Program-made: the position numbers and the translations under genes
In this document: positions 1-11,100 of the stretch, in pieces
Layout of the letters: each line of letters begins with the position of its first letter
Numbering within the stretch: the stretch's first letter is position 1
The notes under the pieces: generated by a model
Seen by the model: only the letters and a program-made list of their open reading frames with translations
Told to the model about the DNA's origin: nothing
Databases searched by the model: none
DNA from: Hygrophila difformis
Taxonomy: Eukaryota > Streptophyta > Magnoliopsida > Lamiales > Acanthaceae
Direction: 5' to 3'
NCBI GenBank assembly: GCA_030278955.1
Contig: JAOANR010000003.1
Location: 30,085,227-30,149,226 of the forward strand
DNA: 64,000 nt

Positions 1-2321
1 TTTCAAAGCCTTTAATTAAATTTAGTAAAAACATGCTTATAGGTAATATACAATTTAATTCATTCATCCACTAATAATTAATTGGCATGATTCCAAACAC
101 GGATTTCCACATGAGCATAATTCAAATTCCATGGTAAAATAACCGCAAGACATAATTTAAAGGCACAATTTGAATAAGGAAAATATTCAAGTATTTCAGG
201 ATTTCACTCTTCCTCTTTTATTCGATATAATCTAGTATAATTTGTTCTTGGGGAATCGAACCCGCAAGAAAACAAACAATCGCCCTTGGGGAATCGAACC
301 CGCAAGAACTCACATACATCCTAGGGAATCGAACCCATAGGAATCAACACATATTGTGGGGAATCGAACCCGCAGAAAGACACACCCTGGGGAATCGAAC
401 CCGCAAGGTTTGACACGGACATCCTGGGGAATTGAACCCGCAGGAAAACATACACCCTGGGGAATCGAACCCGCAAGGCTTGACACAGACATCCTGGGGA
501 ATCGAACCCGCAGGGACACGGACGCCCTTGGGTAATCGAACCCGCAAGGTCAAAACAAGTTTCACAAATTTCACACGTTTCAACGTATAATTTCACTAGT
601 CGCTGTTTTGCTCCAAAAATATTTAAAAATTCATTTTAAGCCGGATCATTCTGAAAATTTACCGGTAACTCCGAAACACAGAGATGAACAAGTTTCATGT
701 TTTAAGTTTTTCAATCCGAGATACGGAAGTAGGTGAAAAATGTCAACCTTTAACAGGATATTAATCTGTCCGAAAATTCTGACATCAATTTCAAGGTTTC
801 AAGATCTACCATAGCAAACTAGCTCCAAATTTGATGAAATTTTACAGAGAGATATCTAAGACATATACCTACAACTTTCATGTTTGGCTAAAGTTCCAAA
901 TCGGTTTAGATCTAATGTCAAAAACGTCATCAAGTTCGAAACTAATTTTGTTCAAGTTTCTCGATTTCGGTACGAACGCAGATCGGATCGGCTCAGGTTC
1001 GGAGGTTCAAATCTTAACGAAAAATTCTAAAATTTTACAGAGATGTTCTAAACGCATAGATCTACAATTCTTATGTTCAACGCCAATCCTAGATCGGTCT
1101 AGATCTAAGGTAAAAATCACCAACAAGTTCGAACTAGAGTTCTGTCACGAATTCCAAGATCCAGATTTAATGCAGTTCGGTTTCGAGTGAATTTCATATA
1201 TCAAATCATCATGAAAATTTCTGAAAATTTTACAGTAGATAGATCTAAGCCTAAGTAACGTTTTTCGTGTTTTAAGTTTTCTCGTTTGAACAGTTTTAAG
1301 GTTCCTAAAAATTCGTGCACAGCCGTTGCGCCGTTAAGATTTCATGTTGACAGATTTTACGTTCTTGGTTTAAATCGTTAGATCGGGTGTATTCTAAATT
1401 CTCCCAAAACCATAGTAAGGTTAACTTACAGATCTATGGATGTCCGGAATCGTCGATTCGGAGGCGTGGCTTCCAGTCCACCGTTTATCTCCTTGATTCG
1501 TCGGGTTCTTCGTCCTCGATCCGGATATGGGGTTTAGAATAGAAAAAGAGGTTTAATTAGTATTCGTTTTCGAATCAAAACTGGTAAGGAAGGGATCAGA
1601 TCTTACCACGATGACGGGAGTCTTTGGATTTTCGTCCAACTCAGTCTCCTCTCTTGCCTTCGTGCCTCCGACGACTCCGGGATTAGGGTTTCGACGTATA
1701 GAGAGATTTCGTAGGGTTTCATAAAGAGTTGGGGCTTCCAAGAGGGTTTATTTATAGATAACTAAGACTAGAGCGTCCAAGATCTGACTCTAAGAGTCTA
1801 GAGTCGAAAGATGTTCAACCGAAAGTCGAAAAATCCGGAATTGGGCGAGAAAATCGCGGAACGCCGCGACTGCGCTGCTGGCGCGCACTTGGCGCGGGAA
1901 TCCCTTTCAAAGCGCGCGGACACCGCGCCATCCTGGCCTGGACTTTGGTCTGGGCCGGGTCGTGCGATCCGTCGTGCTTTTCCACCTCTCTTTCGGACTT
2001 CTATCCCTCTACGCTTCCGAATTCCGATTTCCGGGCTATCTTCGGGCTCCGATTTCATATCTTAATTTTATTCGGAGCTAAATTTATATTTGGACTCGAG
2101 TTATTGAGTCTATCGGTGTCGGGTCCCCGTGTGACCATTTATTCAATTAGATTGCCTTCGGATTCCCGGGTTCTCGGAACTTTGATTCCTTTTTAATTTA
2201 AATTTCATTTCTCATCTTTTATGATTCTTTATCCCTTTATCATGTTTATTATATTTATTTACTTATTTATTTATTTTATTTACTGTATTTATTTTATGTT
2301 GGAAAATTCTCGGGTATTACA
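1..2321 (-). repeat. Ty3/gypsy LTR, right part, cut by window start
   Basis: The right edge ends CTCGGGTATTACA, which on the minus strand is the LTR start TGTAATACCCGAG shared with elements A and C. From about 600 onward the text runs parallel to the LTR of element A (same phrases around oligo-dT-like and TTTTACAG motifs), and 1855-1975 holds the GCGC-rich block seen in all these LTRs. The sequence after 2321 is not pyrimidine-rich, so this is an outer 5' edge or a solo LTR and not an LTR followed by a PPT. The left part lies outside the window, so completeness and target duplication cannot be judged. Confidence 0.8.
246..549. repeat. Minisatellite of about 30-37 bp units inside the LTR
   Basis: About nine to ten tandem units share the core GGGGAATCGAACCCGCAAG, followed by a variable 10-17 base linker such as ACACACCCT or TTTGACACGGACATCCT. 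Units are seen directly at roughly 30-37 bp spacing. The short overlapping ORFs here are products of the repetition. Other LTRs in the window carry unrelated tandem arrays at the corresponding place. Confidence 0.9.
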
Positions 2322-2859
2322 CAAACCTTCTTTTCACCGGCCATAATTGTGCAGATATATTCATACATATATTTTTCTTTTCCTTGCTCTACATCATATG
2401 TTTTTCCATCCAGTCTTCATTTCCGCCATGTTGGTATTTTGCAAATCCATATCAATAATTATTAGGGTTAGCAAAGTTTTAAAAGCATCCTGTTGTCAAA
2501 ATTCATACTCTGATGAAGGTGATCTAATGGTGTATGTAGTACAGCTTTGTGTATATATGTGTAGTCCCTGGATTGTGTATAACTTCCCTTCTTTGTCGAA
2601 AATGTATGATTGGTAATCCCAAGTTGCATATTTATTCTTTTGAGTCCAGGAGAAGTCTGTTAATCTATTCCTAATATACAGAAATTGAACTTATAAGGAT
2701 TGGCTATATTAATAACTTGGCCTTTGATTATTCTTTTATTTAGGTATCAAACGCATTTTTCAGAAGTGGAATTGTTAAATTATATATATTACTATATGAA
2801 AATAGTTATGCTTATATATAAGGATTTTGAGAGTCAAATAGTTTGACTATATTACATGG
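2322..2859. other. Unique non-LTR sequence, no gene recognised
   Basis: This stretch has ordinary plant intron/UTR-like composition, with no long ORF and no recognisable protein match by eye. It may belong to the same locus as the MGN exon at 4064-4258, but nothing in the sequence proves that. Confidence 0.4.
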
Positions 2860-4034
2860 ATTTAAAGTATTTTTCGGAAATGCCAAGAGAATAATATTTT
2901 TATAACTAATGTGAAGAAATTTGATTTTGAAAAGTGAGTATTTTAGAAATATGAATATCCATGAAATTAAAATATTGCTCATGAGGATCCATGAGTTGAG
3001 AGATCTTTGAAATATGTGTTGTTTGGATATTCATGAGATTTGTGAAATGAAATAAGAATATTTGGAAAAGTAAAAATTTTAAATTAAATAAAAGTTTATT
3101 TTTAAACCATGAGACTAGATTGAGGTTGATGCCACCTGAGATATTGGAGGGTATATGTGCACTTGGCGTGTGCTGTAAAAAGCCGCCCCCTCTTGCCATG
3201 ATGGCATTTGAAATATTATGCATGTATGAGTCTACACTCTTAGGTGGATCCGTATGGGTTGCCTAAGGCTCCGGAGTGTGTCTGTGTATGAGTCCACTGC
3301 ATTGCATCGTTGTAGAGATTGTCTTGCAATCGAGAAATATTTTGGATCCCTGTAGAGATTGCTTTGCAATCGAGAAATATTTGGATCCGTGTAGAGATTG
3401 CTCGCAATCGAGAAATATCGTAGAGATTGCTTTGCAATCGAGAAATACTGAAGAGATTGCCTTGCAATCGAGAAATACATTATGTGGTGTCCTCTTTCTA
3501 GACCAATGGAAAAACAAATATTATTGTGGTGAAGTATGGCTTATATTTTTTTAAATTCAAAGCGTGTCTTTTATCAAGAATTATATTGTATTAAATTAAA
3601 TTTAAATTGTATTTTAAATGAGTCAATCCCTTTTTAAAACCCATCACTTGGTGTGGTGGGGGTTGACTTACTCAGTACCATTGGTAATGTTGTGCGATTT
3701 TTTTTACAGATATCAGAAGAAAGCATCAAGCATATGCATCGGGAAGGGGAAAAAATTTTATCAAAGACATGTCGCACATTTAAACTTGTTATATTATTGA
3801 TATGCATTTTCCTTACTTTATTTATTTTATTTTCCGCAAGCGCAAAGAAGATTACTTAAACAAACCATCGACAAATGATTTTTATTCCGGGATATATTTT
3901 TAAGTGGATTTTATTTTAAAATTTTGGTACAACATAGCCTTGCATCTTTCAAGTGAGCTCGAAATGGTTCGCGTCTTTCTTGGAAGGTGTGGCGGTGACA
4001 TCCTGGCCTGGGTTACCAAAACCGGGGTGTTACA
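2860..4034 (+). repeat. Ty3/gypsy LTR fragment E, plus orientation
   Basis: The right edge reads GGTGTGGCGGTGACATC...CCGGGGTGTTACA, the same LTR 3' end as in element B and, reversed, in element C. Inside lie GTGCACTTGGCGTG and CTCCGGAGTGTGTCTGTG, which match the reverse complement of the C LTR around 6080-6240. I could not find a clean left end or a target duplication, so the left coordinate is approximate and the copy looks 5'-truncated or decayed. Confidence 0.65.
3311..3479. repeat. Tandem repeat, five units of 29-40 bp
   Basis: Five head-to-tail copies of TAGAGATTGCTTTGCAATCG plus GAGAAATA and a variable spacer containing TTGGATCC. Each unit has an internal palindrome (GATTGC...GCAATC), so transcripts could form a row of small hairpins. 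It lies within LTR fragment E. Confidence 0.9.
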
Positions 4035-4063
4035 TGCTTTATTTGTTCAATATCTTATCATTA

Positions 4064-4258
4064 TCATTGGATAAAAATTCTCTGGTCTTTATGTATATGT
4101 TTAATAAATGTAGCATTTATATTTTGAAGGAGAATGAAAGTATAGGCAGAAGTATTTCTACTTGCAATTTTTCCAGACAGGAGTTCGAGGGGATGACCAA
4201 GAATTTTGTCAATAACTTGAGCAAATCCAAATAAAACAGAGCCAACCGCATTCCCCAT
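4064..4258 (-). pseudogene. Possible exon 1 of a small MGN-starting membrane-associated protein
   Basis: The minus-strand frame begins M-G-N-A-V-G-S and continues to HPLELLSGK. An N-terminal MGN is the classical N-myristoylation context. The stretch resembles, from memory, the first exon of a small plant protein family that starts MGN and has a PLDFLSGK segment. After SGK a GT donor-like site (GCAA/GTAGAA on the minus strand) could end the exon; the remaining codons look like intron. I found no second exon in 2322-4033, and LTR fragment E lies directly downstream, so this is probably a broken gene remnant. A chance ORF is the alternative. Confidence 0.35.
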
Positions 4259-4759
4259 TGATGACAGGATATAAATTTTTCATGTGCTTGTAGAGATTAG
4301 TCTTCTGTTTGTCACAATATTCTGCAAAATGGCAATTGTATATGATTAAGATTCAGTTCATGATTGCAGTAAACATGGAGATAAAACTAAAGAAACAAAA
4401 CAATTGATTCAAAAAATCATCACCAACACGTCTTAATTTTCAAGTGAAAATTAATCCTGAGTCGCATACTTCATTCCATTTTCTAAATTAAAGCCCAAAC
4501 GTCAAGCTATGTTTAGAGCCAAAATTAACGTTAAGAAATTCATTTAAGTAGGAGAAACTCCATACCATTGGTACTATATTCAATATCCATATCAAGATAA
4601 TCTTAAAAGTTTCTGCAAAATTAAAATACTTTGCGGGAAATAACTTTGCTTCTTTTTGTCCAATGGGATGACCTGAATTCATTTCAGGCAAATGTTTCGA
4701 ATTCTTGTTAGTTATTAGCCAATGTATACATCAAAAGACTTTGCGCGAAATAGCTTTGC
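4259..4759. other. Unique sequence upstream of the MGN exon
   Basis: No ORF or repeat is recognised. If the MGN exon is real, this is its upstream region on the minus strand, now cut off about 500 bp upstream by solo LTR D. Confidence 0.35.
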
Positions 4760-5387
4760 TGTAACACCCCCGTTTTCCCTAAAGGCTCAGCGGAAGCAGA
4801 GAGCGGGAACAAGGGCCGGTGTTACCGCCACGTATCCCGGGCCGTCCGGAATACGCTAAGGCTAGCAAAAATATTCACGGGGAAGTCAGAGTTGAACATA
4901 TATGCTAACCGTTAGACATATATCGTAATCTCTGAAAGGAAAAGCTTATAATACTATAGCGTATAAAATAAGCCTTAAATTAAATTTTGGTATACCACCC
5001 AAAATAAGTGGCGACGCATTTAAAAGAGCTCACCAATAATAATGATATGATAAGAAAATTCCTCCATTTAAAAAAAGGGGCAAATTCATCATGCATTTTC
5101 AAAATAATAATATCCATCGTCGGGTGAAAATAGTGAGGCGTAGAAAATTACAAAAGTGGGTAGACGCCCAAATATACGTCCTCAAATCAGAACAAAATAT
5201 ATGCCAAGTTAACTCCGCTAAGGAGACTTAAAAGTTATACACTTTTTCTTAAATTCGAAAGCACTTTAAAAATAACCCGATCCATGCCCCGGTGACGTGA
5301 AATGACTAATGGTCCTCTCAGATATCAAAACCAGGGATAATAAAAATGTAGAGTCAGCGAAAACGATCGCTGAGTAAGTAGACCCTT

Positions 5388-8006
5388 TGTAACACCCCGG
5401 ATTTGATTTCCCAGGCCAGGGCATTACCGCCACACTTTTCTAAACGAGACCCGACCCAAGTCGAGCTCATCTAGAAAAATGCTAAGGCTAAGTTGTATCA
5501 ATTTTTCAAAACAATTTAAAAACCATTCAATCATGCCCGAACTAAAATCAGAGTATCTCATGCATCACAGTAATAATCAGTGCGGAAGCTAAAAACAAAT
5601 AAAAACGAGGGCCAAACAGACGGCCAAAAACCAAAGTCCAAAGTCCAGTATCAAAGTCCAGTGCAGAAATTTAAAACAACAGTAAAATGCGACAAGTCTT
5701 TATTTTTGAGAATCCCATTCCAATGCGCCATCACTTACTCTGCGAAAAAGAGAGACAACAATATTTTTATCAGTACAAACGGTACTGAGTAAGTTAATGT
5801 ATAGCATAACAAAATTTAAAGGTTTAGAGGAGTAATAGAAAGTTGGAAATTTAATTTAACAAACGAATAAAAATGATTTACGGGGATTTCTCTTTACGCT
5901 TTACCACACCAATGTTCATTTTGATCGAGGACATGCAAACATTACCCGCTTGGGCGCTTATGTCCACAAGCTGCCGGTATCAACGATCCAGGGCCTTAGC
6001 CGTTTTGGGATCAATTACCCGCTTGGGCACTTATGTCCACAAGCCGACGGTATCCACAATGTGAGAGCAGCGGACCCTATACAGACACACTCCGGAGCCC
6101 TAGGTAACCCCTACGGATACACCTAGGAGTATAGACTCATACAATCACGCAACATAATAATATTTCCTTGGCGCCGTTTTGGCCACCAAAAAGAGGGGGC
6201 GGCCCAACGAGCCCACGCCAAGTGCACTTACCCTCCAAATTGAACATCTAACTCGATCAAAACTCACAAAGTTTCAAAAATCACATTTTAATCATTACAA
6301 CATATATCTACATTTCCAGAATTCATAGGATTCATCAAAGAGTAGCAATCGACTCAAAAACTACCGAAACGTACGAAACCAAATTTCACCGGTAAGACTA
6401 CACTGTGGCAGTTTTCAAAATCGTATTAGGAAATGTAGTAAAACTTTGTGAAACATTCTGAAAATTTTACAGGTGCTAGGCGACATCAAAATAAACATTT
6501 TTCTCAGAAATAGGCCTTAGCAAATTCGGACTCTAAGTCGCTCAAAACAAATCATTTCAGAAACTTGTTTTCAAAAGGGTGCATAGGTCACTGTTCATCC
6601 GACCACAGTTTACTTAAAAATCCATAACAATTCGAAGGTTGATCCAAAAATTCTGATATTTCACAGGAGTAAACTAGACACATAGATGAACAATTTTCAT
6701 GAAGAAACTAACCATCAAAAACGATCATAGCTAGGAGAAATATGAACTACAAAACTGGACATGCTAGAAATTTAAATCTGTCAACATGAACAGCAGAAAA
6801 TACCAGATCTGTTTTCATCGACCAAATCAAGTCCAAAATTTATGAAAATTTACAGGAATCATCTTTAAAGTGTTAGGAACATTTTTCATTTAGACAAGTT
6901 TTACCAAAAATGAACGGATCTTGATGAAAAACGCTGAACAATTAAAACTATTCGGATAGAAACCCTAATTGACAGTTTTAGCGTAGGATGGAAATCGAAC
7001 TCTAACTCAACGAATACTCAACCAAAAACTCTAAAAATTGGTATGCACATCATTAACTTACTTCTCAAGAGTATAGTATCGAAATCCTCTTTGGTTGAAC
7101 CCTCAAACTCGTCCGGAACAGCCTCCCACTTCCAAGATCTACCGAATGAATCCTAATTTGAGGTGTTTGGATAAAAACTTGATGTTAGGGCCTAGAATCC
7201 GAAGTAAAGAACAAGGGATTGGATTAGAAACCTTACCTAGACGTAGGAGAAGAGATTGGAATGCTTGAACTCGCCCAAACTCTCTGGAACAAGGAAGAAT
7301 ACTCTCAAAGAACTCTCAACTCTCCAAGGGAAAATCTGATTTTCGGATGGGTGGAAAGAGTGAAGTTTGTGGCAGGTTTTTGGGGTTGGAAAGGGGTGTT
7401 TCATGATTCCAATGGCTGCCATAAAGTCCCTAGGAAAGGGTGGACGAATTATGACAGTCAAAAATACATTAACCCCCCCTCAAAACTTAATCCAAACCAC
7501 CTAACACTCCATGGTTCAAAGAATCATTCTAATGCATGCATCCTCCAAACTCACAGCCATGTAGGGGTTCTAGAAACTTCTAGATTCGTCCAATGGTGTC
7601 TCAATACATCCACCAACATCTGGAAAAGGGTTAGGAGTAGATTCAAAGCATCAAGATCGAACTTAATGCAAAAACCAAGCCAAAACGCATAGGCAGCGTT
7701 CGAACCGCTGCCTACTGGAGGGTGGCGCGCTGGTGGCGCGCCACCGCGCGGCCACCGCGCCACTCCAGGCAGCGAATTTTTCTTTTTTTTTTTTTTTTAA
7801 TATGATTTTTGATCTTTTAAAAATCATATTTGGATTATCCGTGATTGTTGGATACTCCGATAATTCTCTTCGAGTTGCTATCGTGCGAAAATATTTAATT
7901 CCGCTCTCCCGGAATTATTTCGGTTGCGATAGTTAAATCCAATTAATTAATTCAATTAATTAATTTTTCGGATTTAATACTCGATGTTGATTTCTCGGGT
8001 ATTACA
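5388..8006 (-). repeat. Element C 3' LTR
   Basis: Plus-strand edges are TGTAACACCCCGG and CTCGGGTATTACA. It carries the (G)GTGGACATAAG-type modules at about 5930-6050 in reverse sense and a GCGC-rich block at 7715-7775. The 143-codon ORF at 7261-7692 recurs unchanged in the other LTR copy and has no recognisable domain, so I treat it as incidental. Confidence 0.93.
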
Positions 8007-8021
8007 GTCTACCCTCCTTAG
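8007..8021 (-). promoter_or_regulatory. PPT2, polypurine tract abutting the C 3' LTR
   Basis: The minus strand reads TAAGGAGGGTAGAC directly before the LTR start TGTAATACCC. This is the normal place for plus-strand DNA priming in this element. At 8026-8045 lies the perfect hairpin CAACTTCG-TCCT-CGAAGTTG, also present in element B. Confidence 0.8.
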
Positions 8022-8147
8022 AAATCAACTTCGTCCTCGAAGTTGGGTCGCACTTCGGAAAATTAATAATTGGCACAAAGAAATTATTGAGGCTCGCAAT
8101 TTAAAATTCTTACCTCAGCTCGCGACGACTTTGTGCGGGGTGTCACA

Positions 8148-8162
8148 TCCTCTCCCCCTTAG
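8148..8162 (-). promoter_or_regulatory. PPT1, second polypurine tract behind pol
   Basis: The minus strand reads TAAGGGGGAGAGGA followed by TGTGACACCCCG, which looks like an LTR start although the real LTR begins about 140 bp further on. Equivalent tracts lie at 32264-32279 in A and 19531-19546 in B. In B this tract is the actual LTR boundary. Confidence 0.65.
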
Positions 8163-8170
8163 GACTGCAG

Positions 8171-11100
8171 TTATGCCCCCATAACTGCTCCTGAGTCGCT
8201 TCGGAAAAGGTTGGGATATCTCTGCTTCATATCCGCTTCCAATTCCCACGTCGCTTCCTCGGTGCCATGATTCGACCATAGGATCTTCACCATCCTCACA
8301 GTCTTGTTTCTTGTGACCCTTTCCTTGACATCAAGTACCTCGATCGGATACTCCTCGTATGTCAAGTCGTCATCTAGCTCAATCACGTCGGGTTGCAACA
8401 CGTGAGTTGGGTCGTGCACATATTTCTTCAGTTGAGAAACATGGAATACGTTGTGCACTCGCGACAACTCTGGTGGAAGTGCCAAACGATAAGCCAAGGT
8501 ACCTACACGATCCAAAATCTCGTACGGACCAATGTAGCGAGGACTTAACTTTCCTCGTTTACCGAATCGCATCACCCCCTTCATGGGCGATACTTTCAGC
8601 ATAACCTTGTCTCCCACCTCAAATTCTAACTCTTGCCGCCTAGTGTCGGCGTAGCTCTTCTGCCTATCTTGCGCGGCTTTCATTTTCTGTTGAACCACCT
8701 TGATCTTGCTATTCATATCCTCAATGAGCTGCGGTCCAACAACTACCGAATCATCATCCTTCGTCCAGCACAACGGACTACGACACTTCCGTCTGTAAAG
8801 CGCTTCGAACGGTGCCATGCCTATGCTAGCGTGATAACTGTTGTTGTACGAGAATTCAATCAACGGCAAGTGGTCCTCCCAACTTCCCTTGAATTCGAGT
8901 ACACACGCTCGCAGCATGTCCTCAAGCGTCTGAATCGTGCGCTCAGTCTGACCGTCCGTCATTGGATGAAAAGTTGTGCTCATCTTGATTTGGGTTCCTA
9001 AGGCTTCTTGTAATTTAGTCCAGAAGTTGGAGACGAATCTACTATCCCGGTCTGAGATAATATCATGCGGTACTCCGTGCCTTCGGACCACGTTCTCGAT
9101 GTATGCCTTAGCTAGTTGATCCATTGACCAATTTTCCTTCATTGGTATGAAAATGGCGGTCTTTGTTAACCGGTCAATTATCACCCAAATCTTATTCATT
9201 CCTCGGGGAGATCTTGGCAACCCCGAAACAAAATCCATGGAGATGCTGTCCCACTTCCAGCTTGGGATCTCCAATGGCTTTACCAATCCTAGCGGTTTTT
9301 GCCTCACTGCCTTCACCTTCTGGCAGGTTATGCACTTAGCCACAAAGTCGGCAACATCCTTCTTCATCCGCGGCCACCAATAGATTTTCTTTAAGTCCTT
9401 GTACAACTTATCCCCACCAGGGTGGACTGAATAAGGTGTACTGTGGCCTTCTTCCATGAGTTTCCTCTTCAATTCCTCGCACTTATGAGGAACGCACCAT
9501 CTTCCTTTAAAACGGACACTTCCGTCTTCATGGATCACGAATCCTACCGCCTTTCCTTCACTTATTTTTCCTTTGATCCTCTGAAGATTCTCGTCGTCCG
9601 GTTGGGCTTCTCGAATCTCGTCAAATACGGTAGATTCAACTGTTATGGCGTTCACTGTCTCCACCACGGTTCCGTAATGGACTAGTTCAGTATTTAACTT
9701 AGCTAGGTCCATATACAGTTCCGAAGGTAGAATGAGCGTGTTCGCCGTGTGCCTCGTCTTGCGACTCAACGCATCCGCTACGACGTTCGCCTTGCCTTCA
9801 TGGTAGGCTATATCCAGATCGTAATCCTTGATCAGCTCGAGCCATCTCCTCTGCCTCATATTTAACTCTTTCTGAGTAAATATATACTTGAGGCTTTTGT
9901 GATCTGTAAACATCCGACAAGTTCGTCCATATAGATAGTGTCGCCAAATCTTAAGAGCGAACACTACCGCTGCTAGTTCCAGATCATGTGTCGGGTAGTT
10001 TACCTCGTGCGTCTTGAGTTGCCTTGATGCATAAGCAATCACTCTACGGTTTTGCATTAGCACGCAACCGAGACCTTCTTTTGAGGCGTCGCTATACACC
10101 TCATAATCCTCAGTCTCTGATGGCAACGCTAGAACCGGTGCTGATGTGAGTCTCCCCTTAAGCTCACGGAATGATTGCTCACACTCAGCTGTCCAATCAA
10201 ACTTCAATCCTTTCTTCAGCAGTTGGGTCATCGGTCTCGCAATTTTAGAAAAGTCCTTCACGAATCTTCGGTAGTATCCGGCTAGACCTAGGAAACTTCT
10301 TACCTCGGTCTGGTTTATTGGTGCCGGCCAATCAGACACTGCTGATATCTTCGCCGGGTCGACTGATACTCCTTTAGCCGATACTATATGACCTAGAAAA
10401 GCGACTTCATTCTTCCAGAACTCGCACTTAGACAGCTTCGCGTATAGTTGATTCTTCCTCAAAAGTCCGAGTACTTGGTGCAAATGACTACTATGCTCTT
10501 CCTCATTCCTCGAGTAAACTAGGATGTCGTCGATGAATACGACTACACATGTGTCTAGTAACTCTCGGAAAACGCTATTCATGAGGTTCATGAATACTGC
10601 GGGAGCATTAGTCAGACCGAAGGACATTACGGTGAATTCGTAGTGTCCATATCTTGTTCGGAATGCTGTCTTGGGTATATCGTTCTCGGCGATACGCAAT
10701 TGGTGGTATCCCGACCTTAGATCAACTTTTGAAAATACCGACGCTCCTTTCAGTTGATCGAAGAGATCTTCGATCCTAGGTAGCGGGTACTTGTTCTTAA
10801 TCGTCACTTGATTAAGACCTCGGTAGTCGATGCACAATCGGAGTCCGCCGTCCTTCTTTTTCACGAACAGGACTGGAGCTCCCCATGGTGATGTGCTCGG
10901 CCGAATATATCCCTTTGATAACAACTCCTCTAGTTGTTCTTTCAGCTCCTTCATCTCAGCAGGCGCCATGCGATATGGTGCCTTTGACACCGGTTCGATT
11001 CCGGGCACGAGATCGATCGTGAACTCCACTTCTCGCTCAGGTGGCATTCCTGGGATATCTTCCGGGAAGACATCTGGGTATTCGTTCACGACGGGGATAC

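Noticed and set aside
246..549. CRISPR-like regularly spaced repeats
   Set aside because: Plant LTR context, variable units with related linkers and no cas genes; it is a minisatellite.
7261..7692. 143-codon ORF in the C LTR, repeated at 23910-24341
   Set aside because: It lies within the LTR, has no recognisable domain, and its recurrence only reflects LTR duplication.
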